Position numbers and translations under genes: made by a program
IMG/VR virus record: IMGVR_UViG_3300030426_000008
Location: 1-28,497 of that record
Strand: one strand, 5' to 3'
Source of the DNA: a virus
Length of the DNA: 28,497 bases
Notes under the pieces: generated by a model
What the model saw: only the letters and a program-made list of their open reading frames with translations
The model's database searches: none
Told to the model about the DNA's origin: nothing
Shown: piece by piece, positions 6,516 through 12,865 of the stretch
Numbering within the stretch: the first letter of the stretch is position 1
Layout: every line of letters starts with the position of its first letter

Positions 6516-6661
6516 GCCATTGACCTTTCGGCTGGCACGCGACGCGCGCGTTCAGCGGCGCGGGACTGGGCGGCGATGCGACGGAGACGAAGGAAGTCTT
6601 CGCGTGCGGCGCAATGGGCGACAGGTGCCCCGTCGAAATAGGCGGCTTCGGAATAGATCAC
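6512..6661 (-). CDS. Small basic protein started by GTG (49 aa)
   Basis: 49 aa beginning MIYSEAAYFDGAPVAHCAAR and continuing EDFLRLRRIAAQSRAAERAR. The GTG start at 6661 overlaps the stop of the previous gene (GTGA) and its stop overlaps the next start (ATGA). Without this gene there would be an unexplained 140-base hole in an operon that otherwise has no gaps, which is the main reason for calling it. The second half is a strongly basic helix. No family recognised. Confidence 0.6.
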   Translation of the reverse strand: MIYSEAAYFDGAPVAHCAAREDFLRLRRIAAQSRAAERARRVPAERSMA

Positions 6662-6852
6662 GCCAGCCCCCAGATGCGAGCTGCGAAGCGGATGCCGTGG
6701 AAGACGAACAGAAGCGCGGTTGCCGCGATCACCGCATAGGCGAAGCGCGCCGTCAGCCGGTCAAGCCGGTGCGCCAGTTTGCGCAAGGCCAAGTCCTGTT
6801 CGGCTGGGGGGAGTTCCGCGAAGCGGAATAGGTCCGACAGTTGGTTCGACAC
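6658..6852 (-). CDS. Small single-span membrane protein, first gene of the leftward operon (64 aa)
   Basis: 64 aa from a GTG start at 6852. A strong ribosome site GGAGGA lies 7 bases upstream, which decides against the TTG a few codons earlier. The N-terminal half is charged (SDLFRFAELPPAEQDLALRK), followed by one transmembrane helix (AYAVIAATALLFVFHGI) and a short basic end. It is the first gene after the left operators, so its message should start near 6888, leaving a leader of about 35 bases. No family recognised; an inner-membrane location is likely. Confidence 0.75.
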   Translation of the reverse strand: MSNQLSDLFRFAELPPAEQDLALRKLAHRLDRLTARFAYAVIAATALLFVFHGIRFAARIWGLA

Positions 6853-6895
6853 GGCAAGTTCCTCCAAGGCCGGTCAACCCGGCGTCGGAGCCTTG

Positions 6896-6922
6896 CTAAT
6901 ACGGAGTGTATTAGTTAGTCAA
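6896..6922 (-). promoter_or_regulatory. Leftward early promoter (pL-like)
   Basis: On the minus strand TTGACT (6922-6917) and TATTAG (6901-6896) form -35 and -10 boxes with a 15-base spacer, one base shorter than the matching right promoter. Both boxes are embedded in operator half-sites, so repressor binding would block RNA polymerase directly. The first gene downstream is the GTG at 6852 with GGAGGA. The short spacer makes this a weaker match than the right promoter. Confidence 0.55.
6897..6913. promoter_or_regulatory. Repressor operator OL1 (TAATAC-N5-GTATTA)
   Basis: Perfect inverted repeat TAATAC GGAGT GTATTA, extended to CTAATAC/GTATTAG at 6896-6914. It overlaps the -10 box of the leftward promoter. 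Its centre is 23 bp from OL2, a spacing of two helical turns as in lambdoid operators. Confidence 0.8.
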
Positions 6923-7123
6923 TACCAAATGTATTAAAGGCACGATCCCCAGCATGATCGGCACGACATAGAGCGCGATCAGAAGCGCATCGCCGAAGGT
7001 GAGGCCGGAAAGCGGGCTGGGGCGGTCCGGCTGGGTTATCCGCCAGCGGACGTCATCAAGAACCACGGCGGCGATGGTGCCGACGGTGAGCAAGCCGAAA
7101 AGGAGATATACCCAGTTCATCAT
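6911..7123 (-). CDS. Two-span membrane protein next to the repressor (70 aa)
   Basis: 70 aa with two hydrophobic helices: VYLLFGLLTVGTIAAVVL near the start and ALLIALYVVPIMLGIVPLIH near the end, linked by a polar loop (DDVRWRITQPDRPSPLSG). The start codons ATG ATG at 7123 and 7120 lie 8 bases after the repressor stop and lack a clear ribosome site, so translation is likely coupled to the repressor. It would therefore be made in the lysogen. Small membrane proteins expressed with a repressor often act in superinfection exclusion; that is inference from context. The end of the gene contains OL2 and touches OL1. Confidence 0.8.
   Translation of the reverse strand: MMNWVYLLFGLLTVGTIAAVVLDDVRWRITQPDRPSPLSGLTFGDALLIALYVVPIMLGIVPLIHLVLTN
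6920..6936. promoter_or_regulatory. Repressor operator OL2 (CAATAC-N5-GTATTA)
   Basis: CAATAC CAAAT GTATTA differs from the consensus by one base. It overlaps the -35 box of the leftward promoter and lies inside the end of the 70-aa membrane protein gene. Confidence 0.75.
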
Positions 7124-7131
7124 AAGGCGGT

Positions 7132-7857
7132 CTATTCGGGGATCGGGTTCCTTGCCATGCGCAAAAGCCGCGAAGCGTGCGGCTGGTAAGAGCCTATCAC
7201 GAAGGCGATGACCTGGACATAGCCGTCGTCATCATGGTCCGGATCGGGCAGGCCGACTTCGATAGGTGCCTGAAATTCGGGCTTCGTGGACCGGGGAAGA
7301 AGCCAGGTGCGCCCGTCATCGTCGCGCTGGAATTCCTTCACCGTCAGTTCGCGCATTCCATCGGCGCGCTGGCGCTCCACAATGACAAGATCGCCGCTGG
7401 CGGGTTCTATCCCCAGATCGAAGATCGACAGGCAATCCAGCAACGTCCCCGGTGCGAAGACCTGATCCATTGAATGGCCGTCCACCCGCAAGCCGAAGCG
7501 GCGGGCCTTGGGGAAGGGTGAGGGACCGACGACGATTTCGAAGCGGTCCGACTGGGGCCATTCCGTCGTTTCCCGCCAAACGCCAGCGGCAACCGATCCC
7601 GTCACTTCCACGATCCTTTCACGGCTGGCTTCAGCCGGTGCAACCTCAACCTTGTCCAGCGCCAGAAGCCAGCCCGGATTGACCCGGAACGCCCTGGCAT
7701 ACCGCTTCGCCGCTTCGACCGTGATCCCGCGCGTCCCGTTTTCGTGGTGCGTGTAAGCCGGGGCGTTCCAGCCATAGGCGCGCGCCGCCGCCGACGCGCT
7801 TTCATAGCCCGCCGCAATCCGCGCCTTGCGCAACCGATCTGCCATTTCGTCCGTCAT
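7132..7857 (-). CDS. CI/LexA-type repressor with S24 self-cleavage domain
   Basis: 241 aa. The N-terminal helix-turn-helix domain (about residues 5-60) contains LRKARIAAGYESASAAARAY and the second helix area YTHHENGTRGITVEAAKRYA. The C-terminal S24 peptidase domain has the catalytic Ser129 in GHSMDQVFAPG and Lys174 in ELTVKEF, with a likely cleavage bond at Ala91-Gly92 (SVAAGVW). This layout means RecA-stimulated self-cleavage and so SOS induction of the prophage. The start at 7857 is chosen over longer readings, which would run into the operators; ATG at 7845 is an alternative. It is divergent from the Cro-like gene across three operators and should regulate itself through OR3, which lies just upstream of its start. 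Confidence 0.92.
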   Translation of the reverse strand: MTDEMADRLRKARIAAGYESASAAARAYGWNAPAYTHHENGTRGITVEAAKRYARAFRVNPGWLLALDKVEVAPAEASRERIVEVTGSVAAGVWRETTEWPQSDRFEIVVGPSPFPKARRFGLRVDGHSMDQVFAPGTLLDCLSIFDLGIEPASGDLVIVERQRADGMRELTVKEFQRDDDGRTWLLPRSTKPEFQAPIEVGLPDPDHDDDGYVQVIAFVIGSYQPHASRLLRMARNPIPE

Positions 7858-7864
7858 TGGCAGG

Positions 7865-7881
7865 CAATACACAATGTAATA
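7865..7881. promoter_or_regulatory. Repressor operator OR3 (CAATAC-N5-GTAATA)
   Basis: CAATAC ACAAT GTAATA is the weakest match of the five (two deviations). It ends 8 bases before the repressor start codon, the right place for negative autoregulation. It shares two bases with OR2. Confidence 0.55.
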
Positions 7882-7896
7882 ATACATGCGGTATTG
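7880..7896. promoter_or_regulatory. Repressor operator OR2 (TAATAC-N5-GTATTG)
   Basis: TAATAC ATGCG GTATTG, one deviation from the consensus. Its right half provides the first bases of the rightward -35 box (TTGACT). Its centre is 24 bp from OR1. Confidence 0.75.
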
Positions 7897-7921
7897 ACTT
7901 GGCTAATACGCTTTGTATTAA
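7894..7921 (+). promoter_or_regulatory. Rightward early promoter (pR-like)
   Basis: TTGACT (7894-7899) and TATTAA (7916-7921) with a 16-base spacer. The expected start of transcription falls at about 7928-7929, on the ATG of the Cro-like gene, so the message may be leaderless. Both boxes overlap operators OR2 and OR1. Confidence 0.65.
7904..7920. promoter_or_regulatory. Repressor operator OR1 (TAATAC-N5-GTATTA)
   Basis: Perfect TAATAC GCTTT GTATTA. Its right half provides the -10 box of the rightward promoter. Confidence 0.8.
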
Positions 7922-7928
7922 TGCCCCC

Positions 7929-8255
7929 ATGTCTCACCTGAAGCCCATCTATGCCGTCTGGGATCACAATGCCGAAGCGATGGCTTCGGACATTGGCGAA
8001 CCGGGCGTGAAAGTCCGCCAGTGGCGCAACCGGGGCAATATCCCCGCCGTTTACTGGCAGCGGATCATTGACGCTGCCTTGCGGATCAAGGGCCAGCGGC
8101 TGGACCTTTCCCAGTTCATCCCGCCCGATCCCGCGCCCGTCGTCACGCCTGAACGGATCATCGTCTGCGACGTCTGCGACCGGCGGGTGGATGAACAGCT
8201 TCCGAAGGCCTGCACCTTTGTCGATTGCCCGCATTCGCAAAGGGCGGCGGCATGA
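7929..8255 (+). CDS. Cro-like helix-turn-helix regulator with Cys-rich tail
   Basis: 108 aa. The first 60 residues match the small YdaS/Cro-like phage HTH family: AVWDHNAEAMASDIG, the turn and recognition region GVKVRQWRNRGNIPAVYW, and the helix QRIIDAALRIKG. The C-terminal 30 residues carry Cys80, Cys83, Cys95, Cys100 and His102 (CDVCDRR...CTFVDCPH), a probable zinc-binding knot not usual in Cro proteins. The ATG at 7929 has no ribosome site upstream and lies at the predicted transcription start. It is the first gene of the rightward operon and divergent from the repressor, so it likely shuts off repressor synthesis during lytic growth. It overlaps the next gene as ATGA. Confidence 0.85.
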   Translation: MSHLKPIYAVWDHNAEAMASDIGEPGVKVRQWRNRGNIPAVYWQRIIDAALRIKGQRLDLSQFIPPDPAPVVTPERIIVCDVCDRRVDEQLPKACTFVDCPHSQRAAA

Positions 8256-8431
8256 TGGCTTCCCTTCTTCAGTTCCCTGCGAACGCGCACCACGGCATTC
8301 AGCCGCGCGTTCCGGGTCGCACGCCCGGCGGGGCTTCCCCCCCGATCCCCCAGCCCCGCCGGGCACATAACCGTCTTCGTGTTCCATGCGCCGACAATGC
8401 GCGCCGCGACGGGGCTTGCACATGGAAATGA
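8252..8431 (+). CDS. Small Pro/Arg-rich protein, unknown function (59 aa)
   Basis: 59 aa starting MMASLLQFPANAHHGIQ and then strongly Pro/Arg-rich (TPGGASPPIPQPRR). It overlaps the Cro-like gene by 4 bases (ATGA) and the next gene by a few bases, which favours real translation. The composition, however, is that expected of low-information GC-rich sequence, so the call is moderate. No domain, signal or metal site. Confidence 0.5.
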   Translation: MMASLLQFPANAHHGIQPRVPGRTPGGASPPIPQPRRAHNRLRVPCADNARRDGACTWK

Positions 8432-8868
8432 TGCCCGACTTTTCCGTCCCCAGCGTAAAAACGCTGATCGGCGACACGCTGCGCCTGTTCGTCGGGCATG
8501 GTCGCCGCATTTCCTGGGCGGACCTTGCCGCCGCCACCGGGGACAAGGAACGCAAGCTGCGATCCTATGTCGAGACGGACGGGCCGGAAATGCCGCTGGA
8601 CGTGTTCATGCGCGTCTTCGCTATCCTGCCACCCGATGCCTTCGCCCGCGTCGCCCGCCACATGGGTTTCGGCGCGGAGCCGCTGGACGTCTGCCCCGAT
8701 GCGACCGTCCTTCGCGCGCTGTCACAATCCGCCCGGCTGGTCGCCGACGGAAACGAGTTTCTGGAAGACGGACGGCTTTCGCCGCGCGAGCGCGCGCAGC
8801 TCGCCGAACGCGCATCCGCGCTTCTTCCAGTCCTGCAATCCATCGCGGGGAGCGGTTCGGCGCATTGA
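8422..8868 (+). CDS. Probable early regulator (CII-position helical protein)
   Basis: 148 aa from ATG 8422, or 146 aa from ATG 8428, which overlaps the previous stop as ATGA. The sequence is helical: SVKTLIGDTLRLFVGHGR, then ISWADLAAATGDKERKLRSY, resembling a helix-turn-helix where AAATG-KERKL would be the turn and recognition helix. The C-terminal half (LSPRERAQLAERASALLPVLQ) suits an oligomerising helix. It lies in the position of the lambda CII activator, directly after the Cro-like gene. Function as an activator or second repressor is inferred from place and fold impression only; no named family was recognised. Confidence 0.7.
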   Translation: MEMMPDFSVPSVKTLIGDTLRLFVGHGRRISWADLAAATGDKERKLRSYVETDGPEMPLDVFMRVFAILPPDAFARVARHMGFGAEPLDVCPDATVLRALSQSARLVADGNEFLEDGRLSPRERAQLAERASALLPVLQSIAGSGSAH

Positions 8869-8975
8869 ACAGGAACCGGGCGCTTCGGCGTCTTGGGCGA
8901 CCTGTTCACGCCATTTCCCCGCGATGGAACCACAACCGCGCCCGGCTGGCGGGGCGGATCATAGGGAGCAAGTGA
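8865..8975 (+). CDS. Possible basic micropeptide with TTG start (36 aa)
   Basis: 36 aa, MNRNRALRRLGRPVHAISPR then a basic end (RARLAGRIIGSK). The TTG overlaps the stop of the previous gene (TTGA) and the stop lies one base before the next ATG, so it exactly fills the only gap in this part of the operon. Against it: a rare start codon, no good ribosome site and an Arg-rich composition that random GC-rich sequence also gives. Confidence 0.3.
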   Translation: MNRNRALRRLGRPVHAISPRWNHNRARLAGRIIGSK

Positions 8976-8976
8976 C

Positions 8977-9396
8977 ATGAACGACAAGGTGAAGGCGTCG
9001 GACGTCACGCTGGATCAGCCACAGAAGGCGGCTGACGGCGGACACGTCCCCGGCGCTTGCAACACAATGGGCGAATTCGTCCGGTCGCTGGAAGACGGGC
9101 AGTTCGACGCCGATTGCTATGAGGCGATCAAGGAACTGTCCGCCGCCATGCACGAACACGCATGGAACAACGGCGGCAAGGCCAAGGGCAAGGTGACTAT
9201 CTCGCTGGACTTCACCCAGGAAGGCGGCGTCACCGAAATCAAGGCAAACTTCAAGGTCGCCCAGCCTGAAGTCAAACGCCCGAAGTCCATCATGTGGACG
9301 ACGGAAGATCACCGCATGACACGCACGCGCCCCGGACAATCGCAGTTGTTCGGCATTCGTGACGTCTCTGGGGCGTCGGCTGCGCGCGACGCCTGA
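8977..9396 (+). CDS. Phage protein of unknown function (139 aa)
   Basis: 139 aa, no named family assigned. A helical N-terminal half (MGEFVRSLEDGQFDADCYEA, then IKELSAAMHEHAWNN) is followed by a strand-rich part KGKVTISLDFTQEGG, VTEIKANFKVAQPE, and a Ser/Arg-rich end. Similar proteins commonly lie directly before DUF2303 genes in alphaproteobacterial prophages, as here. AGGGAGCAAGTGAC before the ATG gives a good ribosome site. The pairing suggests that it works with the DUF2303 protein in early DNA metabolism. Confidence 0.8.
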   Translation: MNDKVKASDVTLDQPQKAADGGHVPGACNTMGEFVRSLEDGQFDADCYEAIKELSAAMHEHAWNNGGKAKGKVTISLDFTQEGGVTEIKANFKVAQPEVKRPKSIMWTTEDHRMTRTRPGQSQLFGIRDVSGASAARDA

Positions 9397-9431
9397 TCCA
9401 CACAACTTCAACCTGAAGGAAGGAAATCGAC

Positions 9432-10352
9432 ATGGCCGATCTGGCTGAACAACGAGGTATCGCGACCGAAGTCCGCGCGATTATCGAAGACTACAGCGAA
9501 CCCGAACTGATCACGCTGCAAGAGCCGGGCACGGGCGTCGAAGCCCTTGCCTTGATCACGAAGGACGGCGCGAAGCCGGTCCCCAGCGAAGTCTTTGACG
9601 AATACCGGCGCTCGCCTTCCGCACGGCACGGCACGGCGGAACTGACGGCGATTGAAAGCCTGATCGACCATGTGAACCGCTTCAAGGACGCGGACAGCGC
9701 CCTGTTCGCGGTGGACGACAGGTCGAAGCCTTCGATCACGGCGGTTCTGGACTATCACCGCGCCGGGGCCGAAGCCGATCCGCGCTTCGGGCTTCACCGC
9801 TCCCTGTTCCAGTTCCCGCTGTCCGACGAATGGAAGGCGTGGATCAAGAGCGACGGCGAGGCCTTCAGCATGGGCGAATTCGCCGCCTTCCTGGAAGACC
9901 GGATCATTGACGTTCTGGACCTGATCCCCGGCGAAGACAGCCTTCCGGAAGAAATGCAGCGGTTCGTCAACACCGTCGGCGGGTCCATCGCAAGCCCTTC
10001 CAAGCTGATCGAATTGTCCGTCGGGCTGAAGGTGAACGAACGGTCCGCCGTCAAGGAAGCGATCAATCTGAAGTCTGGCGAAGCCCAGGTCCAGTTCGTC
10101 GCGGAGCATGTGGACGACGCCGGACAACCGCTTCGCGTGCCGGGACTGTTCCTGATCGGCATTCCGGTCTTCAATCAGGGGCCGATCTACCGGCTGGCGG
10201 CGCGGCTTCGCTATCGCAAGACCCCCGGCGGGCTGGTCTTCTTCTATCAGCTCTGGCGGGCGGACCGGACGTTCGATCACAGCTTCCGCGAAGCGTGCGA
10301 GCGGGTCCGCGTCGAAACCGATCTGCCCTTGCTGTTCGGCAAGCCTGAATAG
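9432..10352 (+). CDS. DUF2303 (YfdQ) family protein
   Basis: 306 aa. The whole length follows the DUF2303/YfdQ pattern: ALALITKDGAKPVPSEVFDE near the start, then ALFAVDDRSKPSITAVLDYH, and FGLHRSLFQFPLSDEWKAW in the middle, where the family has its best-conserved block. The C-terminal part (RLAARLRYRKTPGGLVFFY, then QLWRADRTF) closes the family match. YfdQ is known from an E. coli cryptic prophage and its function is not established. A strong ribosome site (GAAGGAAGGAAA) precedes the ATG. It is the first gene of the replication/recombination module. Confidence 0.88.
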   Translation: MADLAEQRGIATEVRAIIEDYSEPELITLQEPGTGVEALALITKDGAKPVPSEVFDEYRRSPSARHGTAELTAIESLIDHVNRFKDADSALFAVDDRSKPSITAVLDYHRAGAEADPRFGLHRSLFQFPLSDEWKAWIKSDGEAFSMGEFAAFLEDRIIDVLDLIPGEDSLPEEMQRFVNTVGGSIASPSKLIELSVGLKVNERSAVKEAINLKSGEAQVQFVAEHVDDAGQPLRVPGLFLIGIPVFNQGPIYRLAARLRYRKTPGGLVFFYQLWRADRTFDHSFREACERVRVETDLPLLFGKPE

Positions 10353-10354
10353 CC

Positions 10355-10591
10355 GTGTCGGGCACGCGCGAACTTGGCCTGTTCACCGCGTCGGCGAAAC
10401 GCGGGCAACCGCGCGACGCGCGGGGCCGGTTCGTGCGTGTCCGCTATTCCGCCCAGCGGCTGAAGGTTCTCGAAGTCGCCCGGAAGATGCGCGAAGACAT
10501 GGGGCTTCCGCCCAGTCCGTGGCTGGACCCGCCGTGCCAGCGCCCCGTCGCCAGTGATCGGGCCGAACGCGCATCGGAGAAATCCGAATGA
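10355..10591 (+). CDS. Small basic phage protein, unknown function (78 aa)
   Basis: 78 aa from a GTG start 2 bases after the DUF2303 stop. Basic throughout, with RGQPRDARGRFVRVRYSAQR and a helix LKVLEVARKMREDMG, ending in a disordered Ser/Glu tail. The motif RGQPRDARGRF resembles the short basic arms of phage DNA-binding proteins. No family recognised. It overlaps the PcfJ-like gene by 4 bases (ATGA). Confidence 0.7.
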   Translation: MSGTRELGLFTASAKRGQPRDARGRFVRVRYSAQRLKVLEVARKMREDMGLPPSPWLDPPCQRPVASDRAERASEKSE

Positions 10592-11775
10592 GCCGTGGCG
10601 GGGAAGGTGAATTCCGCGACGGAGTTCTTGCACAGACATTCGGAAACCAGATCGCAATGGAAGCCAGCCTGAACGGCATCCTTCCGTTCGACGACTGGGT
10701 TTCCCTCAATACCCGCAAGGCGCAAGCCATGTTCGGCAATCAGGGCGTGCAGCCCGCCGCGATCTGGCTGGCGGCGCTGCATCCGCGCGCGCTGGAATAT
10801 CTGGAACAGGCACCTGTCCTTGCGCTGGCGGCGACCTTCGGCGGCAAAGCGTCGAAGCGTGCCGAGCGCGCCTATGTTGCGATGAACTTCCGCCCGCTGA
10901 TCGAACGCGGTGCGAAGCTGAAGGACGTCATGAAGGCGTTCCGCGTCGCCTATCCGCTGCGCGCCATATCCGCCAAGGCGATCCGCCCCGGCGTCTGGTC
11001 TATCCTTCAGGCGATCACGCGGCTGGTCGATCCTTCGACGATCAGCCAGGCCATTCCGGACTTGCCCACGCGGCACATGCACTGGCTTGGCGATCTGGAC
11101 ATTCTCTGGACCGTGCTTCAGCGCCGTGCGCCCGACGAACAGGCGAACGCGCCGATCCTGCGCTGGGCCATGCTGGCGCTGTCCCGCCACGGGCGGACGG
11201 GCGATCCGGCGGAAGGGCTGCAATCGGAACAGATCGCGGACTTCCTGATCTGCAACCGGGACCAGTGGAACGCGCGCTGGACGTGGGACCGGCTGATCCG
11301 TGAGACGCAAGCGTGGCACGAAGCCCTGGCGAACGCCGACATAGACCGGATCAATGACGGGACATATGATCAGGACGTCCCCTATGGGCCGTTCCCGGCG
11401 GAAGTGTCTCTGCCAGATCGGGACGGGACAACCTTCGAATTCCATGCGCTGCGATCCCTTCGCGCGCTGGTGATCGAAGGCAAGGCGATGCACCATTGCG
11501 TCGCCAGCTATTACCGCGACATTCAATCTGGCCGCGCCCGGATTTATTCCATCCGCAAGGACGGGAAGCGGCTGGCGACCGCCGAATTCATGGTCCTTCC
11601 GGGTCGGGTCCGCGCGGTCCAGATCAAGGGCGTCTGCAATGCTCGCCCGTCGAAGGACGTGATCGCGGCGGCCGACCTGTTCGCGCGGTGCATGACGGAC
11701 CCTGACAAGGCGCTGCGGGGCTTGCGCAAGGCCACCCGTGACGCCTTCCGCGATGCGAGGGCGGCGCAATGGTGA
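10588..11775 (+). CDS. PcfJ-like protein
   Basis: 395 aa. The C-terminal third carries the PcfJ-like signature: LVIEGKAMHHCVASYYRDIQ, then ARIYSIRKDGKRLATAEF and the following RVRAVQIKG. In this family the HHCV motif and the strand after it are the best-conserved parts. The first 250 residues are helical with Arg/Trp-rich segments and no domain I can name. PcfJ was described on a conjugative plasmid of enterococci, and phage relatives are frequent, yet no activity is firmly known. The gene lies between the 78-aa protein and RusA with 4- and 7-base overlaps, so it belongs to the recombination/replication module. Confidence 0.8.
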   Translation: MSRGGEGEFRDGVLAQTFGNQIAMEASLNGILPFDDWVSLNTRKAQAMFGNQGVQPAAIWLAALHPRALEYLEQAPVLALAATFGGKASKRAERAYVAMNFRPLIERGAKLKDVMKAFRVAYPLRAISAKAIRPGVWSILQAITRLVDPSTISQAIPDLPTRHMHWLGDLDILWTVLQRRAPDEQANAPILRWAMLALSRHGRTGDPAEGLQSEQIADFLICNRDQWNARWTWDRLIRETQAWHEALANADIDRINDGTYDQDVPYGPFPAEVSLPDRDGTTFEFHALRSLRALVIEGKAMHHCVASYYRDIQSGRARIYSIRKDGKRLATAEFMVLPGRVRAVQIKGVCNARPSKDVIAAADLFARCMTDPDKALRGLRKATRDAFRDARAAQW

Positions 11776-12305
11776 AGCGCGCGATCTTCCAGCAATCCCG
11801 AAGGGGCGGCAAGAACTGGGCGGCTGGCCTGTCTCGCGGCGACGCGCCGAAGAAGGCCAAGCGCGCGCCGCGTCCGCGCCCCGATCCGAAGCCGGTGGAT
11901 GACATTGCCGATCTGCCAGCCGGTCCCGAAGTTCTGGGGCGTGTGATCGTGCCGTTCCCCCCGGTCGAGTTGTCGCCAAACTGGCGCGGGCACTGGTCGA
12001 AGCGGTCGCCGATTGCGAAGACCTATCGCCGCCTATGCTGGGCGCTGGCGCTGGAAGCGAAGCTGAAGGTTCCCGCCTATGCGGCTGGCGGCGGCAAGAT
12101 CGCCGTGCGGCTGGACTTCTTCCCGCCGGATCGGACCAGCCGCGACGACGACAATGTTCCCGCCAGCTTCAAGGCCGGGCGGGACGGGATCGCCGACGCG
12201 CTGAAGTGCGACGACGCCCGCTTCCAGACGGTGAACGTCCTTCATGACGAACCGCGTTCGTGCGTCGTGGTGACGCTGATCACCCCGGAAGGCGAAGCCG
12301 CGTGA
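11769..12305 (+). CDS. rusA: RusA-type Holliday junction resolvase
   Basis: 178 aa. The C-terminal 120 residues follow RusA: LSPNWRGHWSKRSPIAKTYR, then VRLDFFPPDRTSRDDDNVPA, SFKAGRDGIADALKCDDARF. The acidic cluster RDDDN (126-129), Lys135 and the Asp148/149 pair correspond to the metal-binding catalytic residues of RusA. The first about 50 residues are a basic extension (KKAKRAPRPRP) absent from E. coli RusA and probably bind DNA. It would resolve recombination or replication intermediates before packaging. It overlaps the PcfJ-like gene by 7 bases and the next gene as GTGA. Confidence 0.9.
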   Translation: MVKRAIFQQSRRGGKNWAAGLSRGDAPKKAKRAPRPRPDPKPVDDIADLPAGPEVLGRVIVPFPPVELSPNWRGHWSKRSPIAKTYRRLCWALALEAKLKVPAYAAGGGKIAVRLDFFPPDRTSRDDDNVPASFKAGRDGIADALKCDDARFQTVNVLHDEPRSCVVVTLITPEGEAA

Positions 12306-12865
12306 CGGACGCACTGATCTGTTCCGATTGCGGCACTGCGCTGGCACCTTCGAAGCAACGCAAGGGCACGCGCTGCAAGAGCTGCACCGCACGGGCCATG
12401 TCGCGCAACCCGGCAACGCGGGCGAAGATCAGCGCGGCCATGCGGAAGAACTGGTCCGATCCCGATCAGCGCGCCGCGCGCGTGGCGAGCATGACGGAAG
12501 CCAACCGCCGCCCGGACATGATCGAGCATCGCCGGGCGCTGGGCAAGGCGCTGAACAATATAGGGCGCTTCGCCCGCCCGCTTCCCGCCGGGCACCCTTC
12601 GCGCGTCCAGGCGGGCCGGACGCTTACCGAACGGCGGCTGGCATGGTGCCCGCCAGCCTATCGCCCGCTTTATGCCCGCCTGACGGAAATCGACGGCTTC
12701 CGGGCAAAGGAAGCGCGGGCAATCGTGGAAGATCAGATCGCATCCGATCTTGCCGCCATGCGGAAGGGGAGCCTGTCGCCCAGCCAGTTCATGGCGGCGC
12801 GGGAAGCCGCGCGCTGGATCAGGGAACGCGCCGCCGAAGAAGCGGCAAGGCAGGGAACATCATGA
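12302..12865 (+). CDS. Zinc-finger phage protein with NUMOD-like repeats
   Basis: 187 aa from GTG 12302, overlapping the RusA stop by 4 bases. A four-cysteine finger opens the protein (Cys7, Cys10, Cys25, Cys28; CSDCGTALAPSKQRKGT). It is followed by NPATRAKISAAMRKNWSDPD and VASMTEANRRPDMIEHRRAL, short repeats that resemble the DNA-binding NUMOD modules seen beside homing endonucleases. No nuclease domain follows; the rest is helical (LTEIDGFRAKEARAIVEDQI). It probably binds DNA in the replication module. An origin-binding or helicase-loader role is possible by position between RusA and the methylase, but not shown. Confidence 0.75.
   Translation: MTDALICSDCGTALAPSKQRKGTRCKSCTARAMSRNPATRAKISAAMRKNWSDPDQRAARVASMTEANRRPDMIEHRRALGKALNNIGRFARPLPAGHPSRVQAGRTLTERRLAWCPPAYRPLYARLTEIDGFRAKEARAIVEDQIASDLAAMRKGSLSPSQFMAAREAARWIRERAAEEAARQGTS

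Noticed and set aside
7854-8555. 233-aa minus-strand frame opposite the Cro-like gene and its neighbours
   Set aside because: Antisense to recognised genes and across the operators; no domain.
12328-12861. Long N-terminal extension of the methylase frame
   Set aside because: It overlaps the zinc-finger gene in another frame and lacks family resemblance; ATG 12862 begins the conserved part.
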